NCBI RefSeq assembly: GCF_001317345.1
Contig: NZ_JXCG01000011.1
Span: 1 to 61,297, forward strand
Length of the DNA stretch: 61,297 bases
Source: Thermococcus sp. EP1
Lineage (GTDB): Archaea; Methanobacteriota_B; Thermococci; Thermococcales; Thermococcaceae
Direction of reading: 5' to 3'
Below the pieces are notes generated by a model. That model searched no databases. It saw only the letters and a program-made list of their open reading frames with translations, and was not told the DNA's origin. Numbering within the stretch: the stretch's first letter is position 1; the number at the start of each line of letters is the position of its first letter. Of this stretch, positions 54,915-61,297 are shown piece after piece. The position numbers and the translations under genes were made by a program.

Positions 54915-56825
54915 TTACCTCTTGAGCCATCTCTCCATCCAGCCTACTATGAGCTCCAATCTCTTAATCCTATGCTTTGGCTTTCCGCTTCTTGAAAGGT
55001 CATGGTTTTCACCTGGGAACAACGCGAGCTCGACGGTCTTTCCAAGATATTTGAGTGCAGTATAGAACTGTAAAGCTTCAGGAAGCCAGCAACGGTAGTC
55101 TTCGATTGAGTGTATTATCAAGAGAGGTGTTTCTACATTAGGCGCGTACTTGAGGGGGCTCTTATCCCAATAACCATCGAGGTTGCTCCATGGATCTTTT
55201 CCGATTTGGTCAGGTGCAAAGTAATACCCTATGTCAGTCGTTCCAAAGAAGCTTACCCAGTTTGATATTGACCTTTGAGTTACCGCAGCTTTAAACCTCT
55301 TGGTGTGACCTACAATCCAGTTAGTCATGAAGCCCCCGTAAGAACCCCCGGTAACACCTATTCTTTCTTTATCAATGAAATCAAAGCGCTTTAGTGCCTC
55401 ATCAACGACCTCCATCAAATCCTGATAGTCCCTCTCACCATAGTGCTCCCTAATGTCGGCAAACTCCTCTCCGTAACCATCACTTCCCCTTGGGTTAGAG
55501 AATATTACCACAAAGCCATTAGCAGTCAAAACATGAAATTCATGCATGAAAGAATAACCATAGGCAGTCTTAGGGCCTCCATGGATCTCAAGGACAGCAG
55601 GGTACTTCTTTCCTTCCTTAAATCCAACGGGTTTCATTATCCAGGCATCGATTTCTATGCCATCGGAGACTTTAACCTTAAAATGCTCTGGTTCTGAGAG
55701 TTTGTACTCTTTAATCCAATCATTAAACGCTGTAACCTTCTTCTCTTTGCCATCTTTCAAAATATAGAGCTCTGTCGGAGTTGTAGCGTCTTGGGCAATA
55801 AATGCAATGTAATCTCCAAATCCAAAAGTTTCAATGCTTCTCTTCCCCTCCACCACACGCTCTATTTTACCATTCAGATTAACACGGAATAAATTCGCCT
55901 TTGGACCATCAGTAGCTATATAGTAGATCCACCCTTCTTTATAAACTAGAGGATTCCTTGATTTTCCTCTAACGTCACAATTAAGAGAATTGTATGCAGA
56001 GCGATCGAGTTTGGCTGTGAGTTTTTTAATCTCTTTAGTTTCCGGGTTAAAATGATAAATATGTGTATTAGTTGGGATACCCCTTTCGAGGGTACTCATT
56101 CTAAGAATAAACGTGCCATCATCAATTGGAAGAAAATCTCCAATACGCCACTCTGAATTGGTGAGTTTATTCACTTTCTTGGTTTTAATGTCAATCACAA
56201 AAAGATCACTTATCATTGGCCTCTTCTCTCTATCTTCCTGGGCTATAAAGTAGATTTTACTTCCATCCTTGCTCCATTTTAAAGTTTGAATGTTTAAGGT
56301 GCCTCGTGTCAATTTTCTTTTTCTACCATTCTTTGCATCCACAAGATAAATCTGATTCCTCTTGCCATAAACCCATCCTATACCATTAAACCAGAAGGGA
56401 ATTTCTTTTATGATATGTACATCTTCACCTTTTTTCTTTTTTTCAAGCTCTATTGGAGTAATTACGGCTATGCTATTTCCATCAGGAGAGTATTCATAGT
56501 CTATTATTCCCAACTTAAACTTAGTCAAAAGTCTAGCTTCTCCTCCAGTGGTGGGTATTGAATAGAGCTCAGCCTCTTTGCTCTCTTTTTCGCGTTTTGA
56601 TGTGAAAATAATGAACTTACCATCTGGTGAAAACCGAGGATTTGAGTCCTTAGGGCCTGAGGTGAATTGTTTAACATTTCTTCCATCATAGAGATAGATC
56701 TTTGAAAAATAGTCATTTTTTTCTACATTTATCTCACTTACCACGAAAGCAACTTTTTTTCTATAAACATCCAAACCCCCTACAAGCTTAAACTTACCAA
56801 GATCATTTATACCCAGCTTCTTCAT
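54915..56825 (-). CDS. S9 family prolyl oligopeptidase / acylaminoacyl-peptidase
   Basis: 636-residue serine peptidase. An N-terminal beta-propeller (about residues 1-370, with repeated DSNPRFSPDGKFIIFTS and SKDGSKIYFIAQ blades) gates an alpha/beta-hydrolase domain. The nucleophile is in TGGSYGGFMTNW, the Asp is in the IHSIEDYRCWLPEA region and the His is in GENHDLSRSG. No signal peptide, so it degrades short peptides in the cytoplasm and may complement the proteasome. GGTGATC precedes the ATG. It is divergent from tmcA. Confidence 0.93.
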   Translation of the reverse strand: MKKLGINDLGKFKLVGGLDVYRKKVAFVVSEINVEKNDYFSKIYLYDGRNVKQFTSGPKDSNPRFSPDGKFIIFTSKREKESKEAELYSIPTTGGEARLLTKFKLGIIDYEYSPDGNSIAVITPIELEKKKKGEDVHIIKEIPFWFNGIGWVYGKRNQIYLVDAKNGRKRKLTRGTLNIQTLKWSKDGSKIYFIAQEDREKRPMISDLFVIDIKTKKVNKLTNSEWRIGDFLPIDDGTFILRMSTLERGIPTNTHIYHFNPETKEIKKLTAKLDRSAYNSLNCDVRGKSRNPLVYKEGWIYYIATDGPKANLFRVNLNGKIERVVEGKRSIETFGFGDYIAFIAQDATTPTELYILKDGKEKKVTAFNDWIKEYKLSEPEHFKVKVSDGIEIDAWIMKPVGFKEGKKYPAVLEIHGGPKTAYGYSFMHEFHVLTANGFVVIFSNPRGSDGYGEEFADIREHYGERDYQDLMEVVDEALKRFDFIDKERIGVTGGSYGGFMTNWIVGHTKRFKAAVTQRSISNWVSFFGTTDIGYYFAPDQIGKDPWSNLDGYWDKSPLKYAPNVETPLLIIHSIEDYRCWLPEALQFYTALKYLGKTVELALFPGENHDLSRSGKPKHRIKRLELIVGWMERWLKR

Positions 56826-56940
56826 AAGATCACCATGCTATGTAAGATCTTTTCGTATAAAAGTTTAGCGTTTAAATTAATATCTTAATGAAGTATAGAT
56901 TTTTAAACATCATTCCCTTTTTCATTCTGGGGATGAGAAA

Positions 56941-59382
56941 ATGACCGTGAGAGTGAGATTTGACAAAGAAACAAGAGAATATGCAAAAAGCGAGGGGATT
57001 AAAGACTCCATCTTAAAACTCACTGAAAGTGCCCTTGGAGAAGCTTTAGAGAACTTTCACAGAAGAATGATAATCCTTGCTGGAGAAACTATGAAAAAGG
57101 CCACTTTGGCTGGAATTCTTGGTGGGGCTTCTGCCAAGATAATATCCTCTATTCTCGATGAACTTGTGGAAAGAAAACTCAGAGACGAAAGTGAAAGCCG
57201 AGTTGAAGTTTTATATGCCACTGATGCTCTTGGACAAGAAACCTTCGGGAGAATGAGATATGAAGAATTTAGAAAGCATTTTGACATTTTGGCTGGAGAT
57301 AACATAAATGTGACATCTGTAACTTTCAAACACACTCGAGATATTTTGGGAAGAACTTACGATCTCCTTGTTCTTGATCTGAGCTATGACTTTTCACCCA
57401 ACGATCTGGGTAGAATTATTGAAACTATTCGAGGGGGCGGATTAATATTCGTTCTTGCCAATCCCTTTGAAAAGTGGAAAAACATGTGGACAGGATTTCA
57501 CAAAAGCCTTGTAACACCACCTTATACCATCGACGATGTGAAGAAAAGGTTTAACAGAAGACTGATCAGGAAATTTGAAGAACATGACGGAATTTATATA
57601 ATTAACGCGGAAACTCAAAAAATTCTAAAAGGGTCAAAAAATGAAAAAAAGCAAGCAAAACTTCCTGAACGAGAAAAAGTAGAAGTTCCTGATAATATAA
57701 AATTCCCGAAGGAACTTTACAACCTCTGTCTTACAAACGGACAGGTTGAGGTTCTCAAAGCCCTTGAAGAGCTTGTAGAAAAAGATGGGATGGTAGTGCT
57801 AACCGCTGATAGAGGGAGAGGAAAAAGTGTCAGTGTAGGGATAGGATCCATTGGATTGGCTGTTATGGCAAAAAAGAGAAGAGTTAGAATAGTCATCACT
57901 GCACCAGAACTTGAAAACGTTCAAAGCCTCTTCCGCTTTGCCAAAAAAAGCCTTCAAAGGTTAGGCTACAAACCCAAAATAATAGAAGAAAACGGCCTTA
58001 TAAAAGAAATATACGCTAAAGGCATTGGGCTAAGGTATTATCCACCCACACAAGGATATAAGATGAATGCTGATGTTTATGTGATCGACGAAGCCGCTGG
58101 AATCCACGTCCCAATCTTGCATAAATACCTCAACAAACCAAAGGTTATTTATTCATCAACAATTCACGGATATGAAGGAGCTGGGAGAGGTTTCTCAGTC
58201 AAGTTTCTAAAAAAGGCTAAAGAAAAGAGAGAGTTCAAAGAGATACATCTCTCCATACCTATTAGATATGAAAATAATGACCCTCTTGAGAAATGGCTCT
58301 TTGACGTTCTCCTTCTAGATGCAGAACCCGTAGAGCTTACTGAGGAGGACTACGAGCTCATAAGAAAGAAAGAGGTCTACTTTGAAAAACCAGACCTAGA
58401 TGATTGGTTTGAGAATGATAGAGAAGATCTAAGACATTTCGTGGGGATCTACGTACTAGCCCATTACAGGAACAGACCAAGTGATGTCGCTTTATTGGCC
58501 GATGCTCCACACCACGAGGCAAGAATCTTGAGGCTTAAGAATGGAAAAATAGTTTGTGCAGTGCAAGTTGCAAAAGAAGGTGGAATTCCAAAAAAAGAAA
58601 TAGAAAAAATGGTCAAAGGGTACAAGCCCAGGGGAAACATAATACCGGATATGATGGTTAAACATCATTACGCAAAGGAATTCGCCCGGCTAAAGGGATA
58701 TAGAGTTGTAAGGATAGCCACTCATCCAGATGCAATGGATATGGGCCTCGGAAGCAGGGCCCTTGAGCTCCTAATTCAGGAAGCAAGTAAAGAAGGACTA
58801 GACTGGGTCGGAAGTGGATTTGGAGCGAGTGAAGAGCTCATTAGATTCTGGATAAGGAATGGATTTGCAGTGGTGCATTTGAGCCCCTCAAGAAACCCAG
58901 TAAGTGGAGAATACACTGCAATAGTCGTGAAACCAATAAGCAAAAAGGCCCAAAGTATAGTGAAAACTGCTCACAATGAATTTAGAATAAGGCTAACTGA
59001 ATGGTTGGGAGACACTCATAGAGATCTAGAACCAGAAATAGCAAGATGGTTGTTTGAGACTCCCTTTGGAGAAGCAGTTGACTACCCACTAAACCTAACT
59101 CCAGTACAAAGAAAACGTCTTGAAATGTTCGTTGGCAAAGTCTTGACTTATGACACAGTTCTTGATGCTGTGAAACCTATAGTGAAGCTTTATTTCCTCG
59201 ATGGGTGGATGAAGCCATATCTCGACGAGAGGCAGATACACCTCCTTATCTACCGCGTTTTGCAGGCACATACTTGGGAAGAAACCGCAAATCTCATAAA
59301 CAGAAGTCCTATGTTCACAATGATAGAAGTCAGGGATATAATAAGAGGATTATGGTATTATTACAAACACATAATCAAATGA
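56941..59382 (+). CDS. tmcA: tRNA/RNA cytidine acetyltransferase TmcA
   Basis: 813-residue enzyme making N4-acetylcytidine; in Thermococcales it acetylates many CCG sites in rRNA and other RNAs. The order is an N-terminal DUF1726 domain (about 1-200), an RNA helicase module with Walker A ADRGRGKSVSVG and Walker B YVIDEAAGI, a GNAT acetyltransferase (VRIATHPDAMDMGLGSRALELL, WVGSGFGASEELIRFW) and a C-terminal tRNA-binding region. It is complete. GGGGATGAG precedes the ATG. Bases 59383-59543 after it hold no convincing gene. Confidence 0.95.
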   Translation: MTVRVRFDKETREYAKSEGIKDSILKLTESALGEALENFHRRMIILAGETMKKATLAGILGGASAKIISSILDELVERKLRDESESRVEVLYATDALGQETFGRMRYEEFRKHFDILAGDNINVTSVTFKHTRDILGRTYDLLVLDLSYDFSPNDLGRIIETIRGGGLIFVLANPFEKWKNMWTGFHKSLVTPPYTIDDVKKRFNRRLIRKFEEHDGIYIINAETQKILKGSKNEKKQAKLPEREKVEVPDNIKFPKELYNLCLTNGQVEVLKALEELVEKDGMVVLTADRGRGKSVSVGIGSIGLAVMAKKRRVRIVITAPELENVQSLFRFAKKSLQRLGYKPKIIEENGLIKEIYAKGIGLRYYPPTQGYKMNADVYVIDEAAGIHVPILHKYLNKPKVIYSSTIHGYEGAGRGFSVKFLKKAKEKREFKEIHLSIPIRYENNDPLEKWLFDVLLLDAEPVELTEEDYELIRKKEVYFEKPDLDDWFENDREDLRHFVGIYVLAHYRNRPSDVALLADAPHHEARILRLKNGKIVCAVQVAKEGGIPKKEIEKMVKGYKPRGNIIPDMMVKHHYAKEFARLKGYRVVRIATHPDAMDMGLGSRALELLIQEASKEGLDWVGSGFGASEELIRFWIRNGFAVVHLSPSRNPVSGEYTAIVVKPISKKAQSIVKTAHNEFRIRLTEWLGDTHRDLEPEIARWLFETPFGEAVDYPLNLTPVQRKRLEMFVGKVLTYDTVLDAVKPIVKLYFLDGWMKPYLDERQIHLLIYRVLQAHTWEETANLINRSPMFTMIEVRDIIRGLWYYYKHIIK

Positions 59383-59543
59383 AAGGAGAGATTCATCTCT
59401 TGTCTATTCATTCTTTTTCTAACCTTGGAAAAGGAGAAAAATGTTCAAAGGCTCAGCTTCGTCGATCCCGGGCATCACATACCCCAAAGGCCAATCTACA
59501 TCATCGCCTGAAGAGAATTAACAATGAAGTTTAAAAATTCATC

Positions 59544-60299
59544 TTAAAGAACACTCAAATACTTATGAACCTGAAAGCTTAGCCCAACATTTTCTCTTCC
59601 CATGATTTTAGTTGCAACATTATAAATATCCATTAATTGGACCTGGGATATGTCAATTGGCTCCTTGGGCTGGATTGCCAATGGAGCTAAGCCTTTTAAC
59701 AGTTCAGCATACCATTTAACGTGCTCCATTTTTGTATCTTTTGTAACAACAAGCTTAGCGTAGGTTTTTACTCCCGCCTTTTTTAGTATCCTAATACTTT
59801 CAATCTCTTTGAGAACCAGATCCACCCAATTTTCAGTTGCTTTGGAAGTTTCATCCTTTATGTCCACACTTGCGTAATCTGTAAGCGGAGCTATCTTTTT
59901 TATCCTCTCCGGCTTGCTTCCATTAGTCTCTAGGAAATTTCTGAAACCATGGTCATGCATTACCTCCATGAGCATGAGCAAATTCTGAGTCTGAAGGACT
60001 GGTTCTCCTCCCGTGTAGCTTATAGAGTGTATATCCCCCGTATCTAACTTTAGAATTATATCAACAACTTCATCAAATTTTGCCGGATTTGGTTTATAGG
60101 CAAATCTCCCTGAGAAAGGCTTTATTTCGTACCTATATTTTGGGACACTAGATGCAAGGAGATAGGCTCTTGAGTCACACCAATAGCATCTAAGGTCACA
60201 CCCAGCAAATCTAACAAAAATTTGCCTCCTACCAAAGGCACTGCCTTCTACACTTCCCCCTTCTCCTTGCCAGCTGTTAAAGATCTCCGCTAAGAACAT
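59544..60299 (-). CDS. queE: 7-carboxy-7-deazaguanine synthase QueE (radical SAM)
   Basis: 251-residue radical SAM enzyme that makes 7-carboxy-7-deazaguanine for archaeosine in tRNA. It has EIFNSWQGEGGSVEG, the cluster motif GCDLRCYWCDSRAYL with the CxxxCxxC spacing, SYTGGEPVLQ and FLETNGSKP. The ATG at 60299 follows GGTGGCGG; an in-frame GTG at 60308 lies in that site. It is the last of three same-strand genes with short gaps, the first two being of unknown function. Confidence 0.95.
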   Translation of the reverse strand: MFLAEIFNSWQGEGGSVEGSAFGRRQIFVRFAGCDLRCYWCDSRAYLLASSVPKYRYEIKPFSGRFAYKPNPAKFDEVVDIILKLDTGDIHSISYTGGEPVLQTQNLLMLMEVMHDHGFRNFLETNGSKPERIKKIAPLTDYASVDIKDETSKATENWVDLVLKEIESIRILKKAGVKTYAKLVVTKDTKMEHVKWYAELLKGLAPLAIQPKEPIDISQVQLMDIYNVATKIMGRENVGLSFQVHKYLSVL

Positions 60300-60309
60300 A
60301 ACCGCCACC

Positions 60310-60558
60310 CTATAATTCTACGCCCTTTACTTTGTCACTTACATAGCCCTCAAGTATCTCAATCTTGACGCTCCTATCTTCGCCAGTTAAATCGGCCATT
60401 AACTCTACTCCCCTCGCATAATCCCAAAGTCTCCTCTTTGCGTCCTCATCTATTGCTTCACACATAATAATAATCTCTCTTGGATCTTCTCTGCTGGCTA
60501 TCTCAATGACTTTCATGGCATCCTTCACGGTAAAAAGGCCTTTTTTCTTAAATAACAT
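60310..60558 (-). CDS. Small hypothetical protein upstream of queE
   Basis: 82-residue alpha/beta protein (FTVKDAMKVIEIASREDPREIIIMCEAIDEDAKRR, then VELMADLTGEDRSVKIEILEG), acidic overall, with no membrane segment and no family recognised. The ATG at 60558 is placed by AGGTGATGG, which overlaps the stop of the preceding gene. It is ten bases from queE, so co-transcription is very likely. Confidence 0.72.
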   Translation of the reverse strand: MLFKKKGLFTVKDAMKVIEIASREDPREIIIMCEAIDEDAKRRLWDYARGVELMADLTGEDRSVKIEILEGYVSDKVKGVEL

Positions 60559-60568
60559 CACCCATCAC

Positions 60569-61069
60569 CTACACATATTTCATTAAAAGTGAAACTGCCT
60601 CATCTAAAATGCTCCTATCCTCCATGTCTACGACATTCTCAAGATAGTAAAGACCTTTAATGTTAAGGATTATATACGCCTCGTTCCGTTCCAACCCCAA
60701 GCCATAAGCCTCATAATAAACTAATTCCTCACCCAAAGCATCATTTAGCATCTCTACAAAGTAATTTATTTCGCTTGTAGTTAAATCTTCCCATCTACTT
60801 TCAATTTCATCAAAATATCTTTCGAGAATTTTTAATGTATCAAGATCAATTCTTAGAGTTCCCTCAACATAGGGAAATTCTCCAATTCTGAAGATTTTGA
60901 TACCTTCCTCATCCCTAATTCCAACATAATCCCATAAGAGAATCCCTTCTATGACATTCACTCCATATCTACTAGCAAGATATGTAAATCTCTCCATGGC
61001 CTCTTCTATGTCTTCTAAAAATTCTTCTTCATTATTAAAGCGGACAATTTTGCTAACTGTGCCACTCAT
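60569..61069 (-). CDS. Acidic hypothetical protein, first gene of the queE operon
   Basis: 166-residue, strongly acidic, soluble protein (EEEFLEDIEEAMERF, TLRIDLDTLKILERYFDEIESRWEDLT). No known family or catalytic motif is recognised. AGGTG lies before the ATG at 61069. The neighbour order 166-residue gene, 82-residue gene, queE suggests a link to tRNA deazaguanine modification or merely shared transcription. Confidence 0.72.
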   Translation of the reverse strand: MSGTVSKIVRFNNEEEFLEDIEEAMERFTYLASRYGVNVIEGILLWDYVGIRDEEGIKIFRIGEFPYVEGTLRIDLDTLKILERYFDEIESRWEDLTTSEINYFVEMLNDALGEELVYYEAYGLGLERNEAYIILNIKGLYYLENVVDMEDRSILDEAVSLLMKYV

Positions 61070-61163
61070 AAGTTACACCTTGAAAGGCATTATGCTTAAG
61101 GGTTATAAGTCTTTATCTTTTTTGGCGGGAAGACCCCTTCCGAGAGGAAGGAGATGAGAATCC

Positions 61164-61192
61164 CAAAGGTTTAAATACTATTACTAATAGTA
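61164..61192 (+). promoter_or_regulatory. BRE/TATA promoter overlapping an operator-like palindrome
   Basis: AAAGGTTTAAATACTA gives a BRE (CAAAGG) and TATA box (TTTAAATA, 61170-61177). A perfect palindrome TACTATTA-C-TAATAGTA (61176-61192) overlaps the TATA edge and ends just before the expected start near 61198. It is placed where a repressor would block TBP/TFB or RNA polymerase. Confidence 0.6.
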
Positions 61193-61197
61193 ATGAC

Positions 61198-61297
61198 TGG
61201 TCCAACAATTTAAGAGGTAGCCGGCGATTCCTCCGTTAGGGGGATAGCTGGTAGTGGCCGTGTGAACCGGCCAGTGAGAGTGAGGCTACCGGCAACG
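61198..61297 (+). ncRNA. Unidentified structured RNA (cut by window end)
   Basis: This stretch is GC-rich against an A+T-rich genome and folds into a three-way junction. The closing stem is GGTAGCC (61216-61222) with GGCTACC (61284-61290). Hairpin A is TTCCTCC-GTTA-GGGGGA (61228-61244) and hairpin B is TGGCCG-TGTGAAC-CGGCCA (61255-61273). There is no open reading frame of note and no match to tRNA, 5S, SRP or RNase P that I can recognise. The 3' end lies outside the window. The 5' end is inferred from the TATA box and is approximate. It may be a stand-alone RNA or a 5' leader element. Confidence 0.5.

Noticed and set aside
59205-59534. Open frame of about 109 codons on the plus strand across the tmcA 3' end
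   Set aside because: It lies mostly within tmcA in another frame, has Arg/Ser/His-rich low-complexity content and no ribosome site.
61198-61297. Start of 16S, 5S, SRP or RNase P RNA
   Set aside because: None of the conserved 5' sequences of these RNAs that I know is present; the identity is left open.

Overview
The window is a contiguous piece of a Thermococcales (Thermococcus/Pyrococcus-type) archaeal chromosome. The signs are an intein-free family-B DNA polymerase with euryarchaeal motifs, Hel308, an ATP-dependent DNA ligase, a proteasome beta subunit, aCPSF1/FttA, the ADP-dependent serine kinase SerK, pantoate kinase, tetraether lipid synthase, archaeal PEP carboxylase, archaeal tRNA genes and BRE/TATA promoters. 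The A+T-rich base composition fits a low-GC Thermococcus, but I cannot name the species. There is no CRISPR array, insertion sequence, integrase or obvious island. Gene packing is tight, with many 3' overlaps and Shine-Dalgarno GGTG or GGAGG starts.

Layout. 1-3400: nfn/sud flavin operon behind a probable SurR operator, then DUF257, trmI, srp19 and a lone Lrp ligand-binding domain. 3630-9893: five-gene peptide-type ABC transporter whose binding protein looks circularly permuted. 9860-17042: replication/repair and RNA genes (hel308, UPF0200, polB, a NusB-RsmB-type methyltransferase), with a symmetric divergent promoter before hel308. 17046-26695: secreted protein, AMMECR1, DUF77-DUF373-coiled-coil operon, endonuclease IV, class-V aminotransferase, P1 peptidase, corrinoid adenosyltransferase, UPF0147, class II aldolase. 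26802-29745: TRAP transporter. 30086-31666: tRNA-Leu and a transglutaminase-like protein. 31694-36702: psmB, fttA, a threonine-synthase-like pseudoenzyme fused to a winged helix, an EMC6-like protein and rpiA, all on one strand. 36994-40623: serK, then an aminotransferase / serine-threonine dehydratase-like / HAD operon. 40654-41254: a three-hairpin H/ACA guide RNA, then tRNA-Val and tRNA-Ala. 41437-47928: pantoate kinase-membrane protein-DNA ligase operon, then a DDAH-like hydrolase, saccharopine-dehydrogenase-like protein and NhaC antiporter. 48258-61069: uracil-DNA glycosylase, tetraether lipid synthase, DUF2139, ppcA, S9 peptidase, tmcA, and queE with two orphan proteins. 61160-61297: a promoter, a palindrome and the start of an unidentified structured RNA cut by the window end.

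Most notable: (1) the gene at 32754-34085 keeps the threonine synthase fold but has Arg where the PLP-binding Lys should be, and carries a PadR-like winged helix, which suggests a PLP- or amino-acid-sensing regulator; (2) the ABC binding protein carries its family's C-terminal segment near its N terminus; (3) the H/ACA RNA has three K-turn hairpins, two of which match conserved 23S rRNA sites; (4) the unidentified GC-rich RNA and operator-like palindrome at the right end.
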